Of a stretch of DNA of 64,000 bases, positions 10,714-20,261 are shown one piece after another. This stretch comes from CAVRXZ01 sp963773035. GTDB taxonomy: Bacteria; Acidobacteriota; Vicinamibacteria; Vicinamibacterales; CAVVIG01. The translations under genes were made by a program, and so were the position numbers. Below the pieces are notes generated by a model. It was not told where the DNA came from. It ran no database searches and saw only the letters and a program-made list of their open reading frames with translations. The DNA lies in the NCBI GenBank assembly GCA_963773035.1, contig CAVYZX010000010.1, positions 682,001 to 746,000 on the forward strand, written 5' to 3'. Within the stretch, counting starts at the first letter, position 1; each line of letters begins with the position of its first letter.

Positions 10714-11124
10714 GTGGAGATTAAGCGTGGTGGTTCGCGGCCATCAGGCAAAGGACCAGCTGACTGGTTCACCGGCGCGGTTCGCATCGATCCGCTGTTC
10801 GACGCGCCTGATCCGGCGCGCGGCGTCGGTGCAAACGTCACGTTCGAGCCCGGCGCGCGCACCGCATGGCACACACATCCGCTCGGGCAGACACTCATCG
10901 TCACGTCAGGGTTGGGGCGTGCGCAGCGCTGGGGCGGTCCTGTCGAGGAGATTCGGCCCGGCGATGTGGTGTGGTTTGCGCCTGGCGAAAAACACTGGCA
11001 CGGTGCCTCGCCAGCCAACGCGATGACGCACATCGCCATCCAGGAAAAGCTCAATGGCAAGGCAGTCGACTGGATGGAACACGTCACCGACGAGCAGTAC
11101 GAAGCCAAATCGACCGCCAGTTAG
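10714..11124 (+). CDS. Cytoplasmic cupin protein
   Basis: This 136-residue single-domain cupin starts at a GTG with an aggaggg ribosome-binding site six bases upstream. The metal-binding motif is TAWHTHPLGQTLIV, and the second motif is PGDVVWFAPGEKHWHGA. It matches the carboxymuconolactone/mandelonitrile-lyase-like cupins often found with aldo-keto reductases and DJ-1 proteins. It lies 9 bases after the DJ-1 gene and 42 before the reductase, so co-transcription is likely. The exact reaction is unknown. Confidence 0.85.
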   Translation: MEIKRGGSRPSGKGPADWFTGAVRIDPLFDAPDPARGVGANVTFEPGARTAWHTHPLGQTLIVTSGLGRAQRWGGPVEEIRPGDVVWFAPGEKHWHGASPANAMTHIAIQEKLNGKAVDWMEHVTDEQYEAKSTAS

Positions 11125-11166
11125 GAAGCAATCAAACACTCCTGCGTCCGTAAGCAAGGGGAAGCC

Positions 11167-12153
11167 ATGCAGAAACGCATTTTGGGAAAGAGCGGATTGG
11201 AAGTGTCGGCCCTGGGCTTCGGCTGCATGGGCATCACGTTCGGATATGGACCCGCGACGAGTCGTCGAGAGGGCATCGGGATTATCCGCGCGGCCGTTGA
11301 CGGTGGCGTCACCTTCTTTGATACGGCCGAAGGATACGGCCCATTCACCAATGAGGAGCTCGTGGGCGAAGCGCTCTCGCCGATCCGGGATCAGGTGGTG
11401 ATTGCAACCAAGTTTGGGTTCAAGTTCGACAACGGCAAGTCGGTCGGCTTGGACAGTCGGCCGGCGCACGTTCGAGAGGTTACCGACGAGGCGCTGAAGC
11501 GGTTGAAGACCGATCGGATTGATCTCCTCTATCAGCACCGTGTCGACCCCGACATCCCGATTGAAGACGTCGCTGGCACGGTGAAGGATCTGATCAGCGC
11601 AGGCAAAGTCAAACACTTCGGCCTCTCCGAGGCTGGCCTTCAGACGATCCGTCGCGCGAACGCCGTCCAGCCGGTGACGGCGTTGCAGAGTGAGTATTCA
11701 CTATGGTGGCGAGAGCCCGAACGAGAGCTGCTGCAGACGCTCGAGGAGCTGGGAATCGGGTTCGTACCGTTCAGCCCACTCGGCAAGGGTTTTTTGACGG
11801 GAACCATCGACGAAAGCACCACGTTCGACAGCACTGACTTCCGCAACGTCGTTCCGCGCTTTACGCCGGCGAACCGGAAGGCGAACCTTGCATTCGTCGA
11901 GTGGCTGAGGAGGTTCGCCGAGAAGAAAAAGGCCACCCCCGCACAAATCGCGCTCGCGTGGTTGCTTTCGCAGCGACCATGGATCGTACCAATCCCCGGT
12001 ACCACGAAACGCCATCGCCTCGAGGAGAACCTTGGTGCGGCAGCGATTCAGCTGACGCCCGATGATGTTCGAGAGATCGATCGCGCTGCGGCGGACATTA
12101 CCGTACACGGTGCTCGCTATCCGGAGCACCTGCAGAAGATGGTCGGACGATGA
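11167..12153 (+). CDS. Aldo/keto reductase
   Basis: This 328-residue NADPH-dependent oxidoreductase has a TIM-barrel fold. The catalytic residues are visible in order: Asp and Tyr in FDTAEGYGPFTNEELVGEAL (about residues 52-60), Lys in VIATKFGF (about 83), and His in LLYQHRVDPDIP (about 124). The C-terminal nucleotide-binding motif is IVPIPGTTKRHRLEENLGA. It reduces aldehydes or ketones in the cytoplasm and is the third gene of the DJ-1/cupin operon. A ribosome-binding site (aaggggaag) lies just before the ATG. Confidence 0.93.
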   Translation: MQKRILGKSGLEVSALGFGCMGITFGYGPATSRREGIGIIRAAVDGGVTFFDTAEGYGPFTNEELVGEALSPIRDQVVIATKFGFKFDNGKSVGLDSRPAHVREVTDEALKRLKTDRIDLLYQHRVDPDIPIEDVAGTVKDLISAGKVKHFGLSEAGLQTIRRANAVQPVTALQSEYSLWWREPERELLQTLEELGIGFVPFSPLGKGFLTGTIDESTTFDSTDFRNVVPRFTPANRKANLAFVEWLRRFAEKKKATPAQIALAWLLSQRPWIVPIPGTTKRHRLEENLGAAAIQLTPDDVREIDRAAADITVHGARYPEHLQKMVGR

Positions 12154-12262
12154 CCTGAGAGCGGCCTGATTTCCGGTGCGGTCGTCTACGGACCAGAACC
12201 ACTCGAACAACCAGCCGAGGGCAACCTTCTCGTCTGCTGCTCGCAACCCTCACGCGACGTCG

Positions 12263-12865
12263 TCATCGATTTGTGAGCTTGACCCGACTGCCTGGGGCCT
12301 CCGGTCGTAGGTGGAGGATGAGGGCGACGCAGATCAGACCAAAGCCCAAACGCGGGGCGACAAACGCCACGAGCATCGCGGTCGTGAAGATCGCAAGGAC
12401 CGCGAGCGATCGACGCCTCGCCATGCGCCGGGCACGCGCTGGAACGTGGGCGGCCTCTGCGCGGGCCAGCACTTCGCCCTCGAAGAAGTTGTAGGCAATA
12501 TCGATGCACACGAACAGCCCTGCGTAGAACGCCATCGGCGACGGCGCGAGTCTGGTACGCGCAATCCACGCGGTCGCAAACGGCAGGAACGACACCATGA
12601 AGAGATGGGCGAAGTTAATCCAAATCAATCTCAGAGTCGGAGGACCTACGAACCGCATCAGGTAGTGGTGGTTGATCCAAATAATCGCGATGAAAAGATA
12701 GCTCACCGCATAGCTGATGACTGTCGGCCAGAGAGGCCAGAGAGCGGAAAATGCCGGTTCGTCCGGTGCCCTGAGCTCCAGGACCATGACGGTCACGATC
12801 ACCGCGAAGACCGCGTCTGAATATGTCGCCAGCCGATGTGCGGTTATTCGTTCTTCAGGCATCAT
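12263..12865 (-). CDS. TMEM175-like (DUF1211) membrane channel protein
   Basis: This 200-residue membrane protein starts at the first of two adjacent ATG codons (MMPEERI), with a strong aaggagg ribosome-binding site just upstream. The hallmark first helix is TYSDAVFAVIVTVMVLEL, the position of the RxxxFSD signature in this potassium-channel family, and five to six hydrophobic helices follow (for example YLFIAIIWINHHYLMRFV). The frame stays open far upstream to 13714, but that extension is antisense to another gene. It is divergent from the PDGKPDLSG gene at 12905. Confidence 0.8.
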   Translation of the reverse strand: MMPEERITAHRLATYSDAVFAVIVTVMVLELRAPDEPAFSALWPLWPTVISYAVSYLFIAIIWINHHYLMRFVGPPTLRLIWINFAHLFMVSFLPFATAWIARTRLAPSPMAFYAGLFVCIDIAYNFFEGEVLARAEAAHVPARARRMARRRSLAVLAIFTTAMLVAFVAPRLGFGLICVALILHLRPEAPGSRVKLTNR

Positions 12866-12904
12866 GGCCTCCTTGTATTGACACCTCCCAAGACGGCACC
12901 GACA

Positions 12905-13723
12905 ATGCTGTTCATGACTGCAGCAATTCGAAGATACCGCAGGCTCGTGTGGACGACGAGCGCAGGCGCGTGGATCGCGGGCTGGCTCCTCGCCGCGCCG
13001 GCTGCGGCCCAGTGGCGCAACCTGCCGGCGGGCAGCGTGCCTCTTGGCGCCGACGGCAAGCCAGACATGTCGGCGACGACCCCCAGAACACCCGACGGAA
13101 AGCCAGACCTTTCGGGCATCTACATGCCCAACATGCGCTATTTCCAGAACCTCGCCGCTGATCTCGGCCTCGAAAACGTGCCGATGACCCCGGAGGCGCG
13201 GAAGATCCACGCCGCGCGCGTCACCGGCTTGCTCGGCTACGAAGAGCCTGATGCGCATTGCCTGCCGCAAGGCGTACCGAAGATCAACATGGCGCCGGTG
13301 CCGTTCAAAATCGTGCAGACGGACACGCTGGTCGTCCTCGTCTATGAAGCGTTCAACCTGTGGCGGCAGGTGTTTCTTGACAGCCGCGAGTTTGCGGACG
13401 ACTTGAACCCGAGCTGGCTGGGCTACTCGAAGGGTCACTGGGAGGGCGACGCGCTCGTCGTCGAGACGCGCGGGCTGAATGGGAAGCAGTGGCTGGATCA
13501 CGGCGGTCTTCCTGCGAGCGAGAGACTCACGGTCGTGGAGCGGTTCCGCCGCCCCACTTACGGACGCCTGGAGATCGAGCTCACCGTCACCGATCCCACC
13601 TACTACACGAAGCCGTGGACCGTCACCACCAACGCCCGCAGGACGCTCGGCACCGAGCTCTTCGAGTTCATCTGCAACGAGAACGAGAAGTCGACGCCGC
13701 ACATGGGTCCACACATCAAATAG
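12905..13723 (+). CDS. Exported PDGKPDLSG-family protein (copy 1 of 5)
   Basis: This secreted protein of about 272 residues has a signal peptide (about residues 15-36, ending APAAAQW) and the family's tandem motif: GADGKPDMSATTPRTPDG then KPDLSGIYM. The conserved core follows: a CLPQGVP motif, LVVLVYEAFNLWRQVF, GHWEGDALVVETRGLN, ERFRRPTYGRLEIELTVTDP, YYTKPWT, and the C-terminal EFICNENEKS. No function is known to me for this family. Four more copies lie between 31.4 and 43.7 kb. Two in-frame ATGs (12905 and 12914) are possible starts, neither with a strong ribosome-binding site. It is followed at once by the ADOP permease gene. Confidence 0.75.
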   Translation: MLFMTAAIRRYRRLVWTTSAGAWIAGWLLAAPAAAQWRNLPAGSVPLGADGKPDMSATTPRTPDGKPDLSGIYMPNMRYFQNLAADLGLENVPMTPEARKIHAARVTGLLGYEEPDAHCLPQGVPKINMAPVPFKIVQTDTLVVLVYEAFNLWRQVFLDSREFADDLNPSWLGYSKGHWEGDALVVETRGLNGKQWLDHGGLPASERLTVVERFRRPTYGRLEIELTVTDPTYYTKPWTVTTNARRTLGTELFEFICNENEKSTPHMGPHIK

Positions 13724-13744
13724 CCGTTCTCAAAGGCGCGAAAC

Positions 13745-16267
13745 ATGACGACCTTCTGGCAGGATGTTCAGTATGGCGTGCGAATGTTGGTCAAGCGGCC
13801 TGCCTTCACCATCGTCGCCGCGCTGTCGCTGGCCTTGGGTATCGGCGCGAATACCGTCATCTTCAGCCTGATCAACACCACGCTGCTCCGTCCCCTGCCC
13901 TTTGTCGATCCCGACTCGCTCGTCGTGATCTGGACCGTCCCCGCCCAGAACAAGGACGCCCGCGACGGCGTGAACTTTTCGGCCTACACCGCGTTTCGAG
14001 AGCAGAGCCAGTCCTTCGAAGGGATGGGAGCCCTCACCGGCATCAGCAAGAGTCTCGGCGCCGAACAGAACGGTGCGCCCGCTGAGAGGATCAACGGTTG
14101 GCGATTCGCGCCTTCTGTACTCCAGGTCCTCCGTGTCAAACCCGCCTTGGGTCGCTTCTACACCGAAGACGAAGACCAGATCGACAACGCCGCCCCCGTC
14201 ATCGTCATCACGCACCGACTGTGGAAGCGTCACTTCAACAGCGATCCCACGGTGATCGGCAAGGTGCTCACGATCGACCAGCAACCGATCACCGTGATCG
14301 GTGTCCTGCCCGAGAACTTCAGCTTTTTCGGCGACGACGTGGATTTCGTCACGCCACTCGGGACGGCACGGCCTCAGGTCACCAGCAAACAGGGATTCTC
14401 CGTTCCTCTGGGACGTCTCAAAGAGGGCGTGTCGATCCGGCAAGCGCAGGCGGAGATCGATACGATCGCCGCTCAGCTCGCCAGCGGCGATCCGGAGCGG
14501 CATGGTGGAAACACCGCCAGGCTCCAGACGCTTCAGGAAGCCGCCTACGGCGATCTGCGCAACCCGCTCCTGATTCTGCAGGGCGCAGTCGCGTTCGTCC
14601 TGCTGATCGGATGCGCCAACGTGGCTGGTCTGTTGCTGGCCCGTGCGGCGTCGCGCAGGACCGAAGTCGCCGTTCGCACGGCTCTTGGCGCGGGCCGGGG
14701 ACGGATCATCCGCCAGCTGGTCACGGAAACGCTCCCTCTCTCAGTGTTCGGCGGGATCCTCGGCGTGTTTCTCTCCTGGGGCGGCCTGAAGTTGTTCATC
14801 GCCGCGGCGCCTCCCGGCTTCCCGCGACTGGACGAACTTTCGATCGATGCGAGCGTACTGGGCTTCACCGCGCTCGTGGTGTTGCTGACATCGGTCGTCT
14901 TCGGCATCGTCCCGGCGATGCAGGCGTCCAGGCCCGACCTGGTGGTTTCGCTCAAAGAATCGGGGCGGAGCGGAACGGAAGGAGTCGCGCGGCAGTATTT
15001 GCGGAGCGTGCTGGTCACGCTGCAAATCGCAATGTCCCTGGTGCTTCTGATCGGCGCGGGGCTGATGATCAACAGCTTCGTCCGTGTGCAGAAAAACGCG
15101 CTGGGTGCGGATGCGCGCAACGTGCTGACCTTCGATTTCCGGTTCGCGCAGAACGATGCGATCACGCCCTACGGACGCTATCGTGGCGTGGGTCTCTGGG
15201 ACGTCAAACCCCTGCCGGCGCTGACTTTCGATAGAGTCCTGGAACGAATCAAGGCGAGTCCGGCAGTTGTTTCGGCTGCCGGCATCAGCAGGCCGCCGTT
15301 GAACTCCGGCGGCATCCAGATGCAGTTTCTGATCGAAGGACGTCCGGCTCCTCCTCCCAGCGCCGCACCTGGAGGCGGCCCGCAGGAGCAGGCTCAGACA
15401 GCCGATTATTTTTCCATCACGCCGAATTACTTCGCGACGATGAAGATTCCGATCCTGCGCGGCAGGGATATCACGGCTCAGGACATTGCTTCGAGTCCGC
15501 TCGTCATCATCGTCAACCAAACGATGGCGCGCAGGTTCTTCGCGAATGAGGATCCCCTCGGCAAGCGCATCACTCTTGATTTCGTTCCCGACGAGCGCCC
15601 CCGGGAGATTATCGCGGTCGTAGGCGACACCAGAACCAGCCAGATGCAGAAAGAGCCGTCACCCACCATGTACGTGCCGCATGTTCAGCAGACTCCGCGC
15701 TGGCCGGGGCCACAGTTCGCGGATCGCGCCGGAATGTACTTCCTGCTTCGGACGTCAGGAGATCCGCTGAAGCTGGTCGAGACCGTGAAGCGGGCCGTCG
15801 CCGAGGTGGATCCCAGCAGACCCGCGGCGAATTTCAGGACCGTCGAACAAAACCTGAGCCAGCAGACGCAGTTTCTGCGGCTGTACATCCTGCTGCTCGG
15901 CATCTTCGGCGGAATTGCGGCAGTCCTCGCCGCCATCGGCATTTATGGGGTGATGGCGTATTCCGTGGCCGAGCGGACTCGCGAGATCGGCATTCGCATG
16001 GCGCTGGGAGCCGGCGCCGGAGACGTGATCAAGATGGTCCTCCGGCATGCGGTTCTGATGGTCGTCATTGGCGTGACGCTTGGCCTGGCCGGTTCGTTCG
16101 CGCTCACGCGTGTGATCAAGTCGGCGTTATACAACGTCACGGCGACGGATCCGGCCACCTACGCTGGGATCTCGGCGCTGCTCCTCTTGGTCGCGATCGT
16201 TGCGTGTCTGATTCCGACGCGACGCGCGGTGGCGGTTCATCCGACGATCGCATTGCGATACGAATAA
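13745..16267 (+). CDS. ADOP-type ABC transporter permease (MacB/FtsX-like)
   Basis: This 840-residue inner-membrane permease has the acidobacterial duplicated layout. It opens with MTTFWQDVQYGVRMLVKRP and a first transmembrane helix (residues 18-40), followed by a MacB-type periplasmic domain (about 45-240) and three FtsX helices (about 280-400). A second helix at about 420 (VTLQIAMSLVLLIGAGLMI) precedes a second periplasmic domain (about 445-690) and the last FtsX block (about 715-835, AYSVAERTREIGIRMALGA). No ATPase gene is adjacent. Members probably export lipoproteins, peptides or small toxins, driven by a separate ATPase. It starts 21 bp after the PDGKPDLSG gene, so the two may be co-transcribed. 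Confidence 0.93.
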   Translation: MTTFWQDVQYGVRMLVKRPAFTIVAALSLALGIGANTVIFSLINTTLLRPLPFVDPDSLVVIWTVPAQNKDARDGVNFSAYTAFREQSQSFEGMGALTGISKSLGAEQNGAPAERINGWRFAPSVLQVLRVKPALGRFYTEDEDQIDNAAPVIVITHRLWKRHFNSDPTVIGKVLTIDQQPITVIGVLPENFSFFGDDVDFVTPLGTARPQVTSKQGFSVPLGRLKEGVSIRQAQAEIDTIAAQLASGDPERHGGNTARLQTLQEAAYGDLRNPLLILQGAVAFVLLIGCANVAGLLLARAASRRTEVAVRTALGAGRGRIIRQLVTETLPLSVFGGILGVFLSWGGLKLFIAAAPPGFPRLDELSIDASVLGFTALVVLLTSVVFGIVPAMQASRPDLVVSLKESGRSGTEGVARQYLRSVLVTLQIAMSLVLLIGAGLMINSFVRVQKNALGADARNVLTFDFRFAQNDAITPYGRYRGVGLWDVKPLPALTFDRVLERIKASPAVVSAAGISRPPLNSGGIQMQFLIEGRPAPPPSAAPGGGPQEQAQTADYFSITPNYFATMKIPILRGRDITAQDIASSPLVIIVNQTMARRFFANEDPLGKRITLDFVPDERPREIIAVVGDTRTSQMQKEPSPTMYVPHVQQTPRWPGPQFADRAGMYFLLRTSGDPLKLVETVKRAVAEVDPSRPAANFRTVEQNLSQQTQFLRLYILLLGIFGGIAAVLAAIGIYGVMAYSVAERTREIGIRMALGAGAGDVIKMVLRHAVLMVVIGVTLGLAGSFALTRVIKSALYNVTATDPATYAGISALLLLVAIVACLIPTRRAVAVHPTIALRYE

Positions 16268-16281
16268 ACGGACTGAGCGCT

Positions 16282-16803
16282 TCACGAGGATGGCGATGGT
16301 GCAGCGGCGGGCAGATCGGAATTCCAGGTGTCGACGATGCACTTCCAGTTGCCGTCGGCCTGCTTCTTCCAGATTTCCACGATCTTTCCGCGATCCGTCG
16401 TGCGCTTACCCGGCGCCTCATCGAAGCTCACCTCGTACCTGCCATAGAGATACGCCAAATCACCGCCGCGTGCGACTTCGACCTTCGTCGGTTGCCACGA
16501 GATCGTCAGTCCGGGCAGCCCGAGCAGTCCGCTCACCGACTTTTTGATGCTGTCCCTGTCCGTCGCCATTGCCTCGTTCGGTGGCAGCACCGCGGCGTCG
16601 TCCGAGTAGAACGCCACCCAGGCGTCCACTTGCTTCGATTGCGCCGCTTTGACCCACTCGGCATCAAGCTTTCGCAATGCTTCCTCGTCCGCTCGCAGAT
16701 CGGCGGATGGAGGCGTACCGCAGCCAGCAAGCAGGAATGCAATCGCCACGACCGCCCTATGAGCAACAGGCATGAGGGTCCTCTGCAGTCTCGAAGTCAT
16801 CAA
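16282..16803 (-). CDS. SnoaL/DUF4440-like lipoprotein
   Basis: This 173-residue protein has a lipoprotein signal ending in the lipobox FLLAGCG (Cys at about residue 28). An NTF2-like domain (about 35-165) follows, with the pattern DAEWVKAAQSKQVDAWVAFY, LPPNEAMATDRDSI and a C-terminal IWKKQADGNWKCIVDTWNSD typical of the DUF4440/SgcJ group. It is probably anchored in a membrane facing the periplasm, and the ligand is unknown. It ends tail to tail 14 bases from the permease gene. Confidence 0.85.
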   Translation of the reverse strand: MMTSRLQRTLMPVAHRAVVAIAFLLAGCGTPPSADLRADEEALRKLDAEWVKAAQSKQVDAWVAFYSDDAAVLPPNEAMATDRDSIKKSVSGLLGLPGLTISWQPTKVEVARGGDLAYLYGRYEVSFDEAPGKRTTDRGKIVEIWKKQADGNWKCIVDTWNSDLPAAAPSPSS

Positions 16804-16875
16804 GATCCTTTTAACTGAGAAATGAGCGAGCAGGAGTATAGCGGAACTTGCCTGGTTGCGGCGGCGTGACCGATG

Positions 16876-17808
16876 TCAGATCTCGAGGAGGTCTTTACCG
16901 ACGATCACTGGTCCTCGAAAGTGCTTTTTCGCCGCTTCGAGCCACATTGCGTCCGTGACCTCAGGGTCGTCGGGCGGCACGAAGTGCGAAAGGACCAACG
17001 TCTTGACGCCGGCCTCTTCGGCCACGCGGCCTGCGTCCTCGGCAGACGTTTGGTGCGCGAGGATGCTCGCTTTCAGGGCCGCGGCATTGGGAACTCGGGC
17101 GACGAGGCGATCGAGGGCTCGCGGATACATCACGGAGTGCACCAGGATGTCTGCCCCGCCTGCGAGCTTCACAAGGTTCTGCGACGGCGCCGTGTCCCCC
17201 GAGATCACGATGGAGCGATCGCGGGCGTCGAACCGGTAGGCGAAAGCAGGAACGACAGGTGCGTGGTCGACGAGTGCTGCCGTCACCTTGACGTCGTTGT
17301 CGGACATCACGCCACCACCATCGCGAAGCTCGTGCACGTGCACGAGCGGCGCAAGCGGTACGCGCCCCTCATTCGAGAGCCGCGTGTCGATGTCGTACTT
17401 GTTCATCTCGAAGAACAACTTCGTCATGTTCTCGAGCGGCGGCGGTCCCCACGTGTCCACGCGCGAACTCAGACCCGCAGCCCAAGCGAGCCAGATCAAG
17501 TTGCCGTAGTCGGCGTTGTGATCGGAGTGCTGGTGCGTGATGAAGACGTGACGCAGCGTCGTCAGCGGCACACCGGCGAAAGCAAGCTGCCGGGCGACCC
17601 CATCGCCGCAATCGATCACGTAAGCGACACTGTTGGTGACGACGACTTGCGCGGCTGCAGAACTGGCCTTACGAGGCCGAGGCCCCCCGCCTGTCCCCAG
17701 GAGAATCAGCCTCGTGCGACTTTGACCGCTTCCCAGCCGCGCGGTTGCTGCGAGCGTGACGGCGCTCATCAGAAACGAACGCCGGTTGAAGGGCACTTCG
17801 GAAGCCAC
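16876..17808 (-). CDS. Tat-exported metallo-beta-lactamase-fold hydrolase
   Basis: This 310-residue protein begins with a twin-arginine signal (NRRSFLMSAVTLAATA), so it is likely exported folded. The fold resembles RNase Z-like phosphodiesterases: LILLGTGGGPRP at the start, zinc motif THQHSDHNAD (about residues 92-101), a later ISGDTAPS, and a final LSHF. Export makes a tRNA role unlikely; an arylsulfatase- or phosphodiesterase-like hydrolysis in the periplasm is more probable. It is the first of several MBL-fold genes in the window. Confidence 0.85.
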   Translation of the reverse strand: MASEVPFNRRSFLMSAVTLAATARLGSGQSRTRLILLGTGGGPRPRKASSAAAQVVVTNSVAYVIDCGDGVARQLAFAGVPLTTLRHVFITHQHSDHNADYGNLIWLAWAAGLSSRVDTWGPPPLENMTKLFFEMNKYDIDTRLSNEGRVPLAPLVHVHELRDGGGVMSDNDVKVTAALVDHAPVVPAFAYRFDARDRSIVISGDTAPSQNLVKLAGGADILVHSVMYPRALDRLVARVPNAAALKASILAHQTSAEDAGRVAEEAGVKTLVLSHFVPPDDPEVTDAMWLEAAKKHFRGPVIVGKDLLEI

Positions 17809-17917
17809 GGTTCGGCATCTTACTCAACGCGCAGGCAGGCGTGGCGCCACCCATCCCGTCACGTCACGGGCGATCCGGGGCGAGCACGGCGAAACGCCCC
17901 GGCCGAACACCAGGCGC

Positions 17918-18469
17918 CTACTTGCCGGGCTCGATCGACACCAGCATCGCTTCGGTCCAGACGATATCGACCCTGTTGCCGGCGTTCAACTTGGCGAGAG
18001 CCGCCGTGTCCTGCACTTTGGACGTGTACTTCCAGCCGTTCGGCCCCGTGAAGGTGATCGACGGGACGTTCATGTCGATGGCCGTGATCGTGGCTGTGAT
18101 GGTCCGCTGCGTGGCGGTGGTGCCACCCGGGAGGGCCTGTCCGGAAGAGGTCGTGGTCCTTGACGCGGTGTCCGCACCCCGCTCGTTGGGCGTCAACAGC
18201 CGGAGGACAACGTTTTCGTAATACTTGGCGGAGACCTTGTCGCCCACCTTGATCTCCGCGAACCGCTTCACCTCCGGCCCTGCCACGGTCCCTACGAAGG
18301 TGCCGTCCGGTCTCTTGAGCGTGATCGTGCGGGTCTTAGCGTCGATTGACTCGACGATGGCCGTCTCCGTTCTCATCTCGGCTTTGACAGTCCTGGTCTG
18401 GGCCATCGCCGTGCGCGCCGTCGACACGAGAACTGCCGCTGCAATGATTCCTACGACAAGCCGTTTCAT
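17918..18469 (-). CDS. Periplasmic hypothetical protein with two beta modules
   Basis: This 183-residue protein has a clear signal peptide (residues 1-23, ending TAMAQ). Two similar beta-rich modules follow: AIVESIDAKTRTITLKRPDG with VKRFAEIKVGDKV, and ATITAIDMNVPSITFTGPNG with LAKLNAGNRVDI. The repeat resembles OB-like periplasmic proteins of unknown role common in environmental Gram-negatives. A ribosome-binding site (aggaggac) precedes the ATG. Function is not known. Confidence 0.75.
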   Translation of the reverse strand: MKRLVVGIIAAAVLVSTARTAMAQTRTVKAEMRTETAIVESIDAKTRTITLKRPDGTFVGTVAGPEVKRFAEIKVGDKVSAKYYENVVLRLLTPNERGADTASRTTTSSGQALPGGTTATQRTITATITAIDMNVPSITFTGPNGWKYTSKVQDTAALAKLNAGNRVDIVWTEAMLVSIEPGK

Positions 18470-18601
18470 GTGTCCTCCTAGTCATGCCTTGAAGCACCCT
18501 TTAGCCGGCACTATACATTGATTACCTGGCGGCCACCAGCGCGACCGGGCAGACCGCGTGCCGTGCAGAAGGCAGAAAAACATGAATACCGATACTTGAC
18601 G

Positions 18602-19054
18602 TTAAGCGTTCGCGCCTTTCGCGATCGGCATCGTATAGCACACCGCGTCACCGTCGAGGACGAGCGTTCCGTCGTCTCTGATGACGCTGGTCTTGAGCTT
18701 CGTGATGGGTTTATCGGTTCGCACCTCGAGGACCTCGGCGCGGCCAGTAATCGTGTCACCGGGCCGAACCGGTGCCTTGAAACTCCAATTCACCTGAAGG
18801 AATACAGTGCCAGGCCCCGGGAGGTCTTCGGCCACGACCGCGTTGAGGATTGCGCTCGTTACACCACCCTGTACGACAATCTCGCCGAACCGGCTCGCCT
18901 TCGCCACGGCCTCATCGTAATGAAGTGGATTCCTGTCTCCGCTGATCTCGGTGAACCGTTCGATATCCTTCGCGTTCACCGTGCGCGAGCGCTCCGCGAC
19001 TTGCCCAACGCGTGGGATGCCACCAGGCCAGATTTGATCGATATTGCTGCTCAT
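18602..19054 (-). CDS. MaoC-like hydratase
   Basis: This 150-residue single hot-dog domain protein has the MaoC/R-hydratase signature: the FTEISGDRNPLHYDEAVA helix-loop with the catalytic Asp and His (about residues 38-44), followed by ASRFGEIVVQGG. It would hydrate trans-2-enoyl-CoA or dehydrate a 3-hydroxyacyl-CoA. The ATG at 19054 has no well-spaced ribosome-binding site, so the start is uncertain. The gene points away from a flavoprotein whose reading frame opens only about 10 bases away, an unusually tight divergent pair. Confidence 0.85.
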   Translation of the reverse strand: MSSNIDQIWPGGIPRVGQVAERSRTVNAKDIERFTEISGDRNPLHYDEAVAKASRFGEIVVQGGVTSAILNAVVAEDLPGPGTVFLQVNWSFKAPVRPGDTITGRAEVLEVRTDKPITKLKTSVIRDDGTLVLDGDAVCYTMPIAKGANA

Positions 19055-19063
19055 ACTTCCCAA

Positions 19064-20261
19064 TTGGACTCGACTTGCCACGTCAGACGTCGTGCTAATG
19101 TTATCCCCATCGCTGCCCCATCTGTCGATTTCGACGTCGTCGTTGTCGGAGCCCGTTGCGCCGGCGCGGCCACCGCGCTGCTCCTCGCGAGACGAGGCCT
19201 TCGTGTGCTCGCGATCGACCGCGGTCGCTACGCGAGCGATACGGTCTCGACCCACGCCCTTATGCGCGCCGGCGTTGTCCAACTCTCTCGCTGGGGCGTT
19301 CTAGAGGGAATCAGAGCGGCCGGTACGCCTGTGGTCCGATCGACGTCGTTTCACTACGGCGACGAGGTCGTCGCGGTGCAGATCAAACCGCAGCACGACA
19401 TTGATGGTCTCTACGCACCTCGGCGTACTGTCATAGACCGGTTGCTTGTCGATGCCGCGCAAAAAGCCGGTGCAGCGATCACGTTCGAAACGCAACTCGT
19501 CGATCTGGTCCGCGCGGACAACGGTCGCGTCTCCGGTGTGCGCCTCAAAGATGGCTCATGATCGGGAGCGGCAGGTTTCGGCTGACCTCGTGATCGGAGC
19601 CGATGGTGTCCATTCTACGGTCGCGCGTCTCGTCGGCTCTGAATGCTATCGAACCGGTCGTCATGCGACCGGCGTTGTCTTCAGCTACTGGTCAGGCCCG
19701 GGGTTCGACGGCTACCACTGGTACTACAACCCTGGTGTGAGCGCCGGCGTGATTCCGACCAATGACGGGCTGACTTGCATATTTGCCTCGGTTCCACAGA
19801 AGCGGTTCCACGAAACGATGAAACACGGCGCGGACGCTGGATACCGACAAGTGTTGAGGGAATGCGCGTCCGACCTGGCGGCGGTTGTGGAACAGTCGGA
19901 AAGGGTTGAAAAGTACCGCGGGTTTTCGGGAGAGATAGGATTCTTTCGACAATCGTTCGGACCCGGCTGGGCACTCGTGGGCGATGCCGGTTACTTCAAG
20001 GATCCGCTTACGGCCCACGGAATCACCGATGCGTTCATCGACGCGGAACTGCTCGCGCATGCGGCGGCCGCCGGCACGGAGGCCGCGTTCGCCGGCTATC
20101 AGAGTGCTCGCGACAAGTTGGCGGTCGGACACTTTGAAGTGACCGATGCCGTCGCATCCTTCGAATGGGACCTTCCAAAGGTTCAGCAGCTCCATCGTGC
20201 ACTGAGCGATGAAATGAAGAAAGAGTCGCTCGAGGTGACTAGCTTCGCTATGCCGGCGTAG
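19064..20261 (+). CDS. FAD-dependent oxidoreductase (geranylgeranyl-reductase-like), frameshifted
   Basis: The product, read across one frameshift, has an N-terminal FAD-binding Rossmann motif (DVVVVGARCAGAATALLLAR), an internal DTVSTHALMRAGVVQLSRWG, the ADLVIGADGVHSTVARL motif (about residue 165) and the second FAD motif ALVGDAGYFKDPLTAHGITD. This is the pattern of FAD-dependent monooxygenases and geranylgeranyl reductases. The first frame stops at 19561 (RLKDGS); the rest continues in the next frame from about 19563. No in-frame ATG precedes the Rossmann motif; TTG at 19064 is the only upstream candidate I found, so the 5' end is provisional. Tail-to-tail overlap of 14 bp with the next gene. 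Confidence 0.75.

Noticed and set aside
12263..13714. A 483-residue minus-strand frame covering the TMEM175-like gene and far upstream
   Set aside because: The extension beyond 12865 is antisense to the PDGKPDLSG gene and has no family pattern, while the ATG at 12865 has a strong ribosome-binding site.
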